Origin: JBCBGF01 sp038526915
GTDB taxonomy: Bacteria; Pseudomonadota; Alphaproteobacteria; Rhodobacterales; Rhodobacteraceae
Direction of reading: 5' to 3'
DNA: 64,000 nucleotides
Assembly: GCA_038526915.1 (NCBI GenBank)
Contig: JBCBGF010000001.1
Coordinates: 868,001-932,000, forward strand
Shown here: positions 17,304 to 25,519 of the stretch, in pieces
Numbering within the stretch: the first letter of the stretch is position 1
Layout: every line of letters starts with the position of its first letter
The notes under the pieces: model-generated
The model's input: the letters and a program-made list of their open reading frames with translations, nothing else
Told to the model about the DNA's origin: nothing
Database searches by the model: none
Translations under genes and position numbers: made by a program

Positions 17304-19636
17304 GGGACCCAGGTCGTTTTGATTTCGGTCGACTGCGCCAAGAAGGCGCGGGCATCCGCATGCGCCCAGTCGCGGGCCTTGCCGTGGTTGACCCAGGTGC
17401 GTTTGAGATTGCCTGCGGCTTCCGCCTGGATGACGCCTGAGAGGTCGGTCGACGAGAAGCTCCACACTGCGTCGAGATCGAGGTGGCCGGCCATGTGGGG
17501 CGCAAGCTCGGCATGGGATCCGGTCAGGATGTTGACGACGCCACCGGGCAGGTCTGAGGTTTCCAGCACTTGGGTGACATCAGTTGCGGCCAGCGGGAAG
17601 GCTTCGGACGCGACGGCCACCACCCGGTTGCCCATGGCGATGGCGGGGGCAACGGTGGAGATGAAGCCGAGGAGCGGGGCCTCATCCGGGCAGAGGATGC
17701 CGATGGTGCCGACGGGCTCGTGCATGGCGAGCGCGATGCCGCGCAGGGGCACGCCCTTGGCCGCGCCGTCGTATTTGTCGGCCCAGGCGGCATAGGTGAA
17801 GAGACGGTCGACTGATGCGGTGACTTCTGCCTCAGACTTGGCCTTGGTGGCGCCGGTCATCGCGCGCAGGCGGTCGGCGAATTCGGTGTGCCGGGCCGAC
17901 AGATTTTCAGCGATGTAGTAGAGGATCTGGGCGCGCAAATGCCCGGTGGTCTTGCTCCAACCCTTGGCGGCATGGGCGGCCTCGACCGCATTGCGCAGGT
18001 CCTTGCGATTGGCGAGGGAGGCATGGCCCACGAGCGCGCCCTTGGGCCCCCAAACCGCGCGGGAATAGCCGCCATCGGGCCGCGCCTGCTTGCCGCCGAT
18101 ATAGAGCTTGGCGGTGCGGTCGAGGAGGTGGGTTTCGGCGTCTTTCGGCGCTGGGTAGGCCGTCACCGGCGCGAGGGGCCGGGCTTTGCCGCGCGGCTTG
18201 GTGTAGGGCATCAACCCTTCCCAACCGCCTTCGCGCCCAAAGCCGCTTTCACGTACGCCGCCGAAGCCTGCGGCCGCATCAAAGAGGTTCGTGGCATTGA
18301 CCCACACAACCCCCGCCGCCAGCTTCGGCGCGATGTCGAGCGCGAGGTTCACGTTCTCGCTCCACACCGTTGCGGCCAGCCCATAGCGGGTGTTGTTGGA
18401 AAGCTGCACCGCCTCGTCCGGCGTGCGGAAGGTGGTGCCGACGAGGACGGGGCCGAAGATTTCTTCTTGCATCAGACGGTCGGAGGGGCTGAGCCCGGTG
18501 ATCAGCGTTGGCGGGTAGTAGCAGCCCTGTTCCGGCAGCGGCACCTGCGCCTGATACACCTCGCCTGCGGATCCGCTCACCAGATCAGTGATGGTCTTGA
18601 GCTGCACCGGATCCACCACCGCGCCCACGTCGATGGACTTGTCCAGAGGATCGCCAAGACGCAGCTTGTTCATCCGGGCGCGCAGCTTGGCGTAAAAGGT
18701 TTCGGCAATGCCTTCCTGAACGAGCAGCCGCGACCCCGCGCAGCAGACCTGCCCCTGATTGAACCAGATCGCGTCTACCAGCCCCTCGACCGCGCTGTCG
18801 AGATCGGCGTCGTCGAAGACGATGTAAGGTGACTTGCCGCCCAGCTCCAACGTCAGCGCCTTGCCCGTGCCCGCGGTGGCGCGGCGGATATGTCGACCGA
18901 CGCCCGTGGACCCGGTGAAGGCGATCTTGTCGATGCCGTCATGGGTCACGATGGTTTCGCCCACACGGCCATCGCCCGTCACGATGTTGATAACACCCTT
19001 CGGCACGCCCGCCTCGCGGCAGAGATCGGCAAAGAGGAGGGCGGTGAGCGAGGTGTACTCGGCGGGCTTCAGCACCACCGTGTTGCCCATGGCAATCGCC
19101 GGCGCAATCTTCCACGCCAGCATCAACAGCGGGAAGTTCCAGGGGATGATCTGGCCGCAGACGCCGAGGGCCTCGCGGTCGCCCAGCTCGGCCTCCTGCA
19201 ACTGCGCCATGCCGGCGTGATAGTAGAAGTGCCGCGCTACCAACGGGATGTCGATGTCACGCGCTTCGCGAATGGGTTTGCCGTTGTCGAGGCTTTCTAG
19301 CACCGCAAACAAACGCGACTGCTTCTGCACGAGGCGTGCGAGGGCATAGAGCACCCGCGCCCGGTCATGCCCCGACCGCGCGGCCCAGCCCTTTTGCGCC
19401 TTGCGGGCGGCGGCCACGGCGGCATCGACATCCTTCGCGGACGCCTGACTGACCTTCGCGAGCACCTCCCCCGTGGCCGGGTTCCGGCTTTCGAACATCC
19501 TTGCGGGCTTCGTCCACAGGCCCCCGATGAACTGCCCGAACTTGCGGCCATGCCCATCGAGCCAGGCCATCGCCTCAGCGGCACTTTCGGGCGCGGGGCC
19601 ATAGTCCATGTCTTCGAAAAGCTGCGGAATATTCAT
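17291..19636 (-). CDS. Double-length aldehyde dehydrogenase with a degenerate second domain
   Basis: 781 residues. The first ~500 form a complete aldehyde dehydrogenase with IIPWNFPLLMLAWKIAPA, FTGSTGVGRH, Glu264 in LELGGKSPYIVFDDAD, and the catalytic pair Cys298-Cys299 in NQGQVCCAGSR. From about residue 520 a second aldehyde dehydrogenase N-terminal domain begins (YIGGKQARPDGGYSRAVWGPKG). The protein ends just after the position of the ELGG block, so the second copy keeps a nucleotide-binding-like fold but has neither catalytic Glu nor Cys. This layout is known in alphaproteobacteria next to deoC. Oxidation of acetaldehyde made by DeoC is the probable job. Start codon and upstream stop overlap (ATGA). 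Confidence 0.9.
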   Translation of the reverse strand: MNIPQLFEDMDYGPAPESAAEAMAWLDGHGRKFGQFIGGLWTKPARMFESRNPATGEVLAKVSQASAKDVDAAVAAARKAQKGWAARSGHDRARVLYALARLVQKQSRLFAVLESLDNGKPIREARDIDIPLVARHFYYHAGMAQLQEAELGDREALGVCGQIIPWNFPLLMLAWKIAPAIAMGNTVVLKPAEYTSLTALLFADLCREAGVPKGVINIVTGDGRVGETIVTHDGIDKIAFTGSTGVGRHIRRATAGTGKALTLELGGKSPYIVFDDADLDSAVEGLVDAIWFNQGQVCCAGSRLLVQEGIAETFYAKLRARMNKLRLGDPLDKSIDVGAVVDPVQLKTITDLVSGSAGEVYQAQVPLPEQGCYYPPTLITGLSPSDRLMQEEIFGPVLVGTTFRTPDEAVQLSNNTRYGLAATVWSENVNLALDIAPKLAAGVVWVNATNLFDAAAGFGGVRESGFGREGGWEGLMPYTKPRGKARPLAPVTAYPAPKDAETHLLDRTAKLYIGGKQARPDGGYSRAVWGPKGALVGHASLANRKDLRNAVEAAHAAKGWSKTTGHLRAQILYYIAENLSARHTEFADRLRAMTGATKAKSEAEVTASVDRLFTYAAWADKYDGAAKGVPLRGIALAMHEPVGTIGILCPDEAPLLGFISTVAPAIAMGNRVVAVASEAFPLAATDVTQVLETSDLPGGVVNILTGSHAELAPHMAGHLDLDAVWSFSSTDLSGVIQAEAAGNLKRTWVNHGKARDWAHADARAFLAQSTEIKTTWVPYGE

Positions 19637-19920
19637 GTAAAGCGCTCCACAAGAAGCCAGATTATGGTCGCGACAAGCAGGATCGACCCCCATGTGAAAA
19701 ACGTGTCGCGAAAGCGGTCATGTTCTTCGGCATACGGGCGGAACCGCTCTGGCATGCCATCGCGTTGGGTTTGCTTGGCGTAGCGATCAGTGAACGTGTG
19801 GTAGTCTTCATCGCTCAACAGGCCACGTTTTTCGTCGAGGCGTTTCTTGGCGCGATCGAGGGCCCACAAGCACACGCCGGTCACGGCCAAAAGGCACAGC
19901 ATGGGAAGGAAGCTCAGCAT
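19633..19920 (-). CDS. Small two-helix membrane protein between deoC and the aldehyde dehydrogenase
   Basis: 95 residues. There is an N-terminal helix (about 3-20), a charged middle (DRAKKRLDEKRGLLSDEDYHTFTDRYAKQTQRDG), and a C-terminal helix (about 74-92). It overlaps the aldehyde dehydrogenase start by 4 bp and follows deoC by 6 bp, so it belongs to that operon. I do not recognise a family. It might anchor or assist an operon product at the membrane, but that is a guess from position. Confidence 0.75.
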   Translation of the reverse strand: MLSFLPMLCLLAVTGVCLWALDRAKKRLDEKRGLLSDEDYHTFTDRYAKQTQRDGMPERFRPYAEEHDRFRDTFFTWGSILLVATIIWLLVERFT

Positions 19921-19926
19921 CGATGC

Positions 19927-20940
19927 TCACCCCATCGCGTGGCGGTAGCCCGCCGAGTAATGCCCGGTCACGTGATGTTCCAACTGCCGTTCGATATCGC
20001 CCAGAAGCGATGAGGCGCCAAAGCGAAAGAGATCGGGTCTGAGCCAGCGGTCGCCCAGTTCGTCTTTCAAGAGCGATAGGTACACAAGCGCGTCCTTGGC
20101 TTTGGAGATCCCGCCTGCGGGTTTGTAGCCCACGCGGTGGCCTGTGGCCTCGTAATACTCCCGGATCGCGCGTAGCATGACGAGGGTCACGGGCAGCGTG
20201 GCGTTGACGGGTTCTTTGCCGGTGGATGTCTTGATGAAATCTGCGCCTGCCATCATGCAGACCACGCTGGCGCGGGCGACGTTGCGCAGGGTGCCAAGCT
20301 CGCCCGTGGCCAGGATCGCCTTTACATGCGCCTCGCCGCAGGCCGCGCGGAATTCGCGCATCTCATCGTAGAGCGCTTGCCAGTTCCCGGTCAGGACGTG
20401 ACGGCGCGAGATCACGATGTCGATCTCTTCGGCACCTGCGGCCACGCTGCGCCCGATCTCGGCCACGCGGAGGTCGAAGGGCGACAGGCCCGCGGGAAAA
20501 CCGGTGGAGACGGCGGCGACGGGGATGCCGGTGCCGTGCAAGGCTGCGACCGCGGTTTCCACCATGTCGTGATAGACGCAGACCGCGCCGGTGGTCAGGC
20601 CCTCCATGCCCAGGGCGGACAGGATGTCGGCGCGCACCGGGTTCGCCGCCTTGGCGCAGAGTCGCCGCACCCGGCCTTCGGTGTCGTCGCCCGAGAGCGT
20701 GGTGAGGTCGATCATCGTGATCGCTCGGCAGAGCCAGGCGGCCTGATAATCCTTCTTTACCGAGCGGCGCGTGCCGATGGTCGCCGCGCGGCGTTCGATG
20801 GCGGAGGTATTGGCCTGGCACCGCCGCACCCAGTCGAGATCGAGCGGGATGCCCGCGTTCCGGGGTTCGGTTACTTGCGGCAGCTGGGCCGGATGTTCGG
20901 CCTGGGCCGCCGTGGTCTGGGCATCGGGCGATACGGTCAT
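19927..20940 (-). CDS. deoC: Deoxyribose-phosphate aldolase
   Basis: DeoC splits 2-deoxyribose 5-phosphate into acetaldehyde and glyceraldehyde 3-phosphate in deoxynucleoside catabolism. The Schiff-base Lys lies in ADFIKTSTGK and the proton-relay Lys in GYKPAGGI. The phosphate-binding end is FRFGASSLLGDIERQL. With 337 residues it has a long N-terminal arm (about 80 residues, including RRCQANTSAIERRAATIGTRRSVKKDYQAAW) like the longer eukaryote-like form. The ATG at 20940 is the best start; further upstream the frame is unconserved. It heads the operon deoC, small membrane protein, tandem aldehyde dehydrogenase. No thymidine phosphorylase or deoxyribokinase is present here. Confidence 0.94.
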   Translation of the reverse strand: MTVSPDAQTTAAQAEHPAQLPQVTEPRNAGIPLDLDWVRRCQANTSAIERRAATIGTRRSVKKDYQAAWLCRAITMIDLTTLSGDDTEGRVRRLCAKAANPVRADILSALGMEGLTTGAVCVYHDMVETAVAALHGTGIPVAAVSTGFPAGLSPFDLRVAEIGRSVAAGAEEIDIVISRRHVLTGNWQALYDEMREFRAACGEAHVKAILATGELGTLRNVARASVVCMMAGADFIKTSTGKEPVNATLPVTLVMLRAIREYYEATGHRVGYKPAGGISKAKDALVYLSLLKDELGDRWLRPDLFRFGASSLLGDIERQLEHHVTGHYSAGYRHAMG

Positions 20941-21008
20941 GTCGGGCAGCCTTGGGTTTTGCGGAAGCGTGGCATGGGTCGGCGCTTTAGGCAAGTTTGA
21001 CCATTTGG

Positions 21009-21854
21009 TCAAATCGGCTGGATCACGCTGCGCTGATACCGCCGCCGCCAGGCCTTTGGTGTCATGCCGTGGCGCGCCTTGAACAGCCGATGGAAGTGGC
21101 TGAGGTTCTCGATCCCGCAATCGAGCGCGATGTCCGTCAGGCTGTCGCTGGAGCCTGACAGCTGCCGCGCGGCGTAATCCATGCGGATGGCGTTGACATA
21201 GTCCGTTGGGGTTTGGCCCAGGTGTTCGCGACAGACCCGTGCGACATGGGCATGCTGACGCCCTGCGGCCCGGACAAGGCCGGCGGCGCCGTGAACAAAG
21301 ACGTCGGGGTTTTCCGCAGCGGCGCAGGCGCGGGCGAGCCAATCGGGCGCGCTGGGCGGCAGGTCGATCTTCGCCTCGTCGAGATCGGCCATGAGCCCCA
21401 GGAGAAACGCCTCGATCCGCAGCGCGCTGCGCGGGCCGGTCTCAAGGCGCAAGGCGTTGCGCGACAGTTCCGCCAACTGCCGCATATCGCGGCGGGCTTG
21501 CGTGGGCAGGGGCGCGTCGTGGGTGAGATACCGTGCGGCGATGTCGGGGTGGCGGTCTGTGAAGCTTTCAATGATTTGCGGGTGAAACAGGATGTTCACG
21601 AGCCATGTCTCAGGCCCGATCCCTTGCAAGGCGTGCCTGTCACTGGGCCGAACAAAGACCAGATCGCCTTCGTCGAGAGTGATAGTGGCGTCGTTGATCA
21701 GGTGCCGCGCCTGGCCATGCTGGATCCAGAATACCTCATGATAGTCCTGGCCGTGCTGCGCGCGCGGGCGCGGCAATGGTAGGGTTGTGCGGGCGAAGTG
21801 AAACCATTCGCCTGATGCGAGATAATCCGTGTATCGAAACTGCACGATCGGCAT
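21009..21854 (-). CDS. AraC-family transcriptional regulator
   Basis: 281 residues. An N-terminal cupin (about 10-160: FWIQHGQARHLINDATITLDEGDLVFVRPSDRHALQGIG) is followed by the double helix-turn-helix at the C-terminus, with NLSHFHRLFKARHGMTPKAWRRRYQ in the last helix set. The ATG at 21854 starts before the cupin; an ATG at 21917 is possible but would add an AT-rich, unlikely leader. It diverges from the PhyH-type gene across an 86-bp AT-rich gap, so it most likely controls that gene. The ligand is unknown. Confidence 0.9.
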   Translation of the reverse strand: MPIVQFRYTDYLASGEWFHFARTTLPLPRPRAQHGQDYHEVFWIQHGQARHLINDATITLDEGDLVFVRPSDRHALQGIGPETWLVNILFHPQIIESFTDRHPDIAARYLTHDAPLPTQARRDMRQLAELSRNALRLETGPRSALRIEAFLLGLMADLDEAKIDLPPSAPDWLARACAAAENPDVFVHGAAGLVRAAGRQHAHVARVCREHLGQTPTDYVNAIRMDYAARQLSGSSDSLTDIALDCGIENLSHFHRLFKARHGMTPKAWRRRYQRSVIQPI

Positions 21855-21888
21855 AATATCAAAATAGCATATAAAAAACGCATTATGC
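21851..21888. promoter_or_regulatory. Inverted repeat in the araC/phyH divergent promoter region
   Basis: GCATAAT (21851-21857) and ATTATGC (21882-21888) are exact reverse complements, with starts 31 bp apart, about three helical turns. They lie in the only AT-rich stretch of the gap. They could be paired regulator half-sites, although AraC proteins more often use direct repeats. Confidence 0.35.
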
Positions 21889-21940
21889 GACAGGAAATCG
21901 CAAATGAGATGCCGCATCGTCAGGACAAAGGAGACCTGTG

Positions 21941-22771
21941 ATGCTTGATACGCAAACCGATCTTGGATTTGTTCCCGTGCGGAATGCCGCGCCGCAGACG
22001 CTGACACCCGCGCAGATCGACCACTACAATACCGAAGGCTACGTCACCGCGCTTGATGTGTTCACGGACCAAGAAACCCGAGATGCGCGCGCCTATTTCG
22101 ACCGGCTTCTCGCCGCGCGGGAGGGGGATGGCTATGCGCTTAACTGCTATCAGGCGCGCGCGGCGGGGATCTGGGATCTGTGTACCCATCCCCGCATTCT
22201 GGATCATGTCGAGGATATCCTGGGCCCGAACGTGATCTGCTGGGCCTCGCACTTCTTTTGCAAGATGCCGGGCGATCCCAAGGCCGTGCCGTGGCATCAG
22301 GATGCGGCTTATTGGAACCTGTCGCCCGCGCGCACGGTGACGGTGTGGCTGGCCATTGATGATACCGATGCAGGCAACGCCGCGATGCAGTTCATCCCGC
22401 GGACCCATGACAAAGGCGCGCTGGAATGGCGCAAGCCTGCGGGGGCGGAAAACGTCCTCGACCGCGAGATTGTCGGTTGGGAAGAAATGGGGGCCCCGGT
22501 GACCAATAGCCTTAACGCGGGGCAGATGTCGCTGCACGCCGACATGCTGGCCCATGGCTCGGCCCCGAATACGAGCGACCGGCGGCGTTGTGGCCTGACC
22601 ATCCGCTATTGCCCGCCCGAGGTGCGCATGACGGATGAAGTCTGGGCACAGGGGATCGAGGCGATCATCTGCCGGGGGACCGACCCGGGTGGCTATTGGC
22701 GCCACCACGCGCGGCCCTTGGGCGATGACGTGAGTGCGGAGAACAATCCGCGCAATCTGGGTGGCAACTGA
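21941..22771 (+). CDS. Phytanoyl-CoA dioxygenase (PhyH) family oxygenase
   Basis: 276 residues of the Fe(II)/2-oxoglutarate oxygenase PhyH group. The iron triad is His119-x-Asp121 (PWHQDAAYW) and His205 in LAHGSAPN. The Arg-rich SDRRRCGLTIRY block about ten residues on supplies the 2-oxoglutarate anchor. AAGGAG lies before ATG 21941. The substrate cannot be named; marine relatives act on ectoine, quaternary amines or phosphonates. It is divergently transcribed from an AraC regulator and ends at a hairpin terminator, so it is a single regulated gene. Confidence 0.88.
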   Translation: MLDTQTDLGFVPVRNAAPQTLTPAQIDHYNTEGYVTALDVFTDQETRDARAYFDRLLAAREGDGYALNCYQARAAGIWDLCTHPRILDHVEDILGPNVICWASHFFCKMPGDPKAVPWHQDAAYWNLSPARTVTVWLAIDDTDAGNAAMQFIPRTHDKGALEWRKPAGAENVLDREIVGWEEMGAPVTNSLNAGQMSLHADMLAHGSAPNTSDRRRCGLTIRYCPPEVRMTDEVWAQGIEAIICRGTDPGGYWRHHARPLGDDVSAENNPRNLGGN

Positions 22772-22783
22772 TCTGCGGGGGGG

Positions 22784-22815
22784 CGGGGCGATCTTACGAC
22801 CGCCCCGTTCATTTT
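22784..22815 (+). terminator. Terminator after the PhyH gene
   Basis: CGGGGCG (22784-22790) pairs with CGCCCCG (22801-22807) over a 10-base loop and is followed by TTCATTTT. Confidence 0.6.
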
Positions 22816-22854
22816 CGTTGATTTCGGAGGCGAGGCTGGGTAAAACGTCAAAAA

Positions 22855-22868
22855 TGCATAGGTATGCA
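22855..22868. promoter_or_regulatory. Candidate operator upstream of the mannoside locus
   Basis: TGCATA-GG-TATGCA is a perfect 14-bp dyad flanked by A-runs, 53 bases before the MBL gene that opens the importer and mannosidase run. It is placed well for a repressor site. No regulator gene of the locus lies within the window. Confidence 0.45.
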
Positions 22869-22920
22869 AAACGGCCATGAAGCGCCGTGCGGCCCGGAAA
22901 ACGCCGGGCAGGGGAGGAAG

Positions 22921-23601
22921 ATGAAGATCACGTGGTTTGGCCATGCGGCGTTCAAGCTGACCGATAGCACCGGTTTCAGCGTGATCACCGATCCCTATAC
23001 GCCCGAGGGCGTGGGATATGCGCCGATCACGGAAACCGCCGATCTCGTCATTATTTCATCCGACGATGACAGTGCCCATTGCCGGGCCGACCTGATCCCC
23101 GGCGCGCCGGAGGTCTGCAATGCGCTGAGCGTGGCGCAATCGGGCGGCACGGCCACCCACGCTGGCCGTGCGATCACCGCCATCGAGGCGGCGGAGTGGG
23201 ATCATCACCCCGAACACGAAGTGCCCGGCCAAAACGGCATGTACCGGTTCGAGATGGACGGGATGCAGATCGCCCATATGGGAGACGTCGGAAACCCCCT
23301 GACCGACGACCAGATCGCGTTCTATGAAGGTGTCGATGTGCTGTTTGCGCTGGCGGGCGGATATCTGACCATCGAACTGCCCGACCTGATGGAAATGATC
23401 CACCGGACGCGGCCCAAACTGGTTATTCCCATGCATTTCCGCACGCTCACCTACCGCCCCCGCAACACGATGTGGATCGACGCGTTTCTGAGCCACTTCA
23501 AAGACGAACAGGTCGATTTCGCGTTCGGACCCCATGCAGAGGTGTCGCTAGAGAAACTAACTGAAAAGACAAGGGTTCTCGTCATGGATTACCTTCGGTA
23601 A
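22921..23601 (+). CDS. MBL-fold (UPF0173/UlaG-like) protein with degenerate metal motif
   Basis: 226 residues. The opening KITWFGHAAFKL and ITDPYTPEG match the UPF0173/UlaG branch of the metallo-beta-lactamase fold. The later HMGDVGN (His119, Asp122) and IPMHFRT (His172) also fit. However the central HxHxDH metal motif expected after strand DLVIIS is replaced by SSDDDSAH (residues 46-53), which leaves at most one His. It may bind metal differently or be non-catalytic. GGGGAGGAAG precedes ATG 22921. It leads directly into the importer gene (59-bp gap), so it is probably part of the same substrate pathway. Confidence 0.8.
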   Translation: MKITWFGHAAFKLTDSTGFSVITDPYTPEGVGYAPITETADLVIISSDDDSAHCRADLIPGAPEVCNALSVAQSGGTATHAGRAITAIEAAEWDHHPEHEVPGQNGMYRFEMDGMQIAHMGDVGNPLTDDQIAFYEGVDVLFALAGGYLTIELPDLMEMIHRTRPKLVIPMHFRTLTYRPRNTMWIDAFLSHFKDEQVDFAFGPHAEVSLEKLTEKTRVLVMDYLR

Positions 23602-23660
23602 CGTGACCCTGTCTTCATGAAAGGGCCGATCAGAACCGGCCGCACAATTGGGAGGAAGAC

Positions 23661-25397
23661 ATGATCAAACTTGCAAAAGGATTGGGGCTCGCCTCGGTGC
23701 TTGCGCTGGCCGCCGCCTCGGGCACGGCCTGGGCGCAGGACATCGCGCGCGAAGACACCGTGATCTTTGACATCGACCGCACGATCCGCGACCCCGGAAA
23801 CTTCAACTGGTTCACCCCCGGCGTGAAGCGTCAGCATGGCGCGCATCAGGTGATGTGGGAGCCGCTGTTCATCCTGAACTACGAGACGGGGGAGATCGAT
23901 CCGTGGCTCGCCACAGGATTCACCTCGTCCGACGACAAGACCGAATGGACGATCACCCTGCGCGAGGGCGTGGAATGGTCGGACGGTGAGGCGTTCAACG
24001 CCGATGACGTGGTGTTCACGATCCAGATGGTCCTCGACAACGAAGACCTGACCGAACGTGAGGCTGCGCAGATCCGCGCACAGGTCGCCAGTGTGGAAAA
24101 GATGGGCGATCTCGAGGTCAAGCTGACGCTGAACTCACCCAACCCGCGCTTCGTGCTGGACGTGTTCTCGAACAAGATCTTCAGCTCGTTCATCGTCATG
24201 CCCGAACACGTCTGGGCCGGGCAGACGCCCGCGACCTTCGCGTTCAACCCGCCCATCGGCACCGGACCCTACACGCTGAACTCGATCGCGACGAACCGCG
24301 CGATCTGGGACCGTAACGATGATTGGTGGGGTGCCAAGTCTGGCTTCATGGATCTGCCGGAACCCCAGCGGGTGATCTTCCTGGAGTCGGGCGGTGAGGA
24401 AAACCGGGCGCAGCTCATGGCCTCAAACCAGATGGACATCGCGCATTCGGTGAGCCTCGGCACGTTCGAGGCGATGCGCTTCCAGAACCCCGAGATCATC
24501 GCCTGGGAAGCCGATCTGCCCTATGCCTGGCCCGATCCGTGCTCGCGTCAGATGGAGTTCAACACGACCACCGCGCCGTGGGACAACGCCAATATGCGCA
24601 AGGCGATCAGCACGCTGATCGACCGCAACCAGATCGTGAATGTGGCCTACGAGGGCACGACCTCGGCCTCGCGCTCGATGTTCGTGCAGTACGGCGGGAT
24701 GGAGCCCTTCATCTCGGCCATCGAGGCGGCGGGTTACGGCATCTCGCCCGCGGGCGATGTCGAGGCGGCCACCGCGATGATCGAAGCCGAAGGCTGGGCC
24801 AAGAACGGCGACGGCATCTTTGAGAAAGATGGGGTCGAGCTTGAGGCCAACATCCACGTCAACTCGGCCAGCGCGGAATACACCCGCACGATCGACGTTG
24901 TGGTGGAACAATTGAACCGCGCCGGTATCCGTGCACGCTCGATCCCGGTCGAGAACTCGGTCTTCTGGGGTGAGGTTCTGCCGCTCGGGAACTACGAGAT
25001 GACCTACTCGTGGCTGTCCTGTGGATCGGTGAACGAGCCTTGGGCCTCGATGGGCCGCTACACCGTCGACAGCGTGGTGCCGGTGGGCGAACGCTCGCCC
25101 GGGTTCAACAACACCTCGCGCTGGAACAGCGAGGCAGCGGCGGCCTATTCGGATGTCGTGAACCAGATGGGCACGATGGCCGTGGGTGATCCCGCGATCA
25201 CCGATATGGTTGTCGACGCCTATCAGCATCTCGATGCCGAAAAGCCCTTCGTGCCGCTGGTACAGGCCGCTAAGCTGATCCCGATGAACACGACCTATTG
25301 GGAAGGCTGGCCGACGGCCGAGAACAACTACAACCACCCCGCGTTTTGGTGGGGCAGCGCGCATCAGATCATCCACAACCTGGAAAAAGCGGAATAA
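23661..25397 (+). CDS. ABC importer substrate-binding protein, SBP_bac_5 (Dpp/Opp) family
   Basis: 578 residues with a signal peptide (about 1-25, ending AWA-QD), so periplasmic. Family blocks are WTITLREGVEWSDGEAFNADDVVFTIQ, IGTGPYTL and MRKAISTLIDRNQIVNVAYEG. The Dpp class binds peptides but also opines and oligosaccharides. Because the same run ends in an alpha-mannosidase, an oligosaccharide is the likely ligand (inference). A 9-bp hairpin follows before the permease genes, as is usual where the binding protein must be made in excess. GGGAGG lies before the ATG. Confidence 0.92.
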   Translation: MIKLAKGLGLASVLALAAASGTAWAQDIAREDTVIFDIDRTIRDPGNFNWFTPGVKRQHGAHQVMWEPLFILNYETGEIDPWLATGFTSSDDKTEWTITLREGVEWSDGEAFNADDVVFTIQMVLDNEDLTEREAAQIRAQVASVEKMGDLEVKLTLNSPNPRFVLDVFSNKIFSSFIVMPEHVWAGQTPATFAFNPPIGTGPYTLNSIATNRAIWDRNDDWWGAKSGFMDLPEPQRVIFLESGGEENRAQLMASNQMDIAHSVSLGTFEAMRFQNPEIIAWEADLPYAWPDPCSRQMEFNTTTAPWDNANMRKAISTLIDRNQIVNVAYEGTTSASRSMFVQYGGMEPFISAIEAAGYGISPAGDVEAATAMIEAEGWAKNGDGIFEKDGVELEANIHVNSASAEYTRTIDVVVEQLNRAGIRARSIPVENSVFWGEVLPLGNYEMTYSWLSCGSVNEPWASMGRYTVDSVVPVGERSPGFNNTSRWNSEAAAAYSDVVNQMGTMAVGDPAITDMVVDAYQHLDAEKPFVPLVQAAKLIPMNTTYWEGWPTAENNYNHPAFWWGSAHQIIHNLEKAE

Positions 25398-25425
25398 CCG
25401 CCGACTGATGTGCTAGGATAAGATC

Positions 25426-25451
25426 GACCGGGGCGAAGGGCCGCCCCGGTC
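25426..25451 (+). terminator. Intercistronic hairpin after the binding-protein gene
   Basis: GACCGGGGC and GCCCCGGTC pair perfectly around an 8-base loop, with no T-run. It probably protects the 3' end of the binding-protein message or causes partial termination before the permease genes. Confidence 0.55.
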
Positions 25452-25519
25452 ACACCAAGGGGCCACATTTCAACAAGACGCCCCGGTTAGACCGCAAACG
25501 ACAGGGGAGGGTGTCCGTT

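Noticed and set aside
15996..17465. A 489-codon antisense frame over pepT
   Set aside because: It is His/Arg/Pro-rich with no recognisable motif, while the sense strand gives a complete PepT with all metal ligands.
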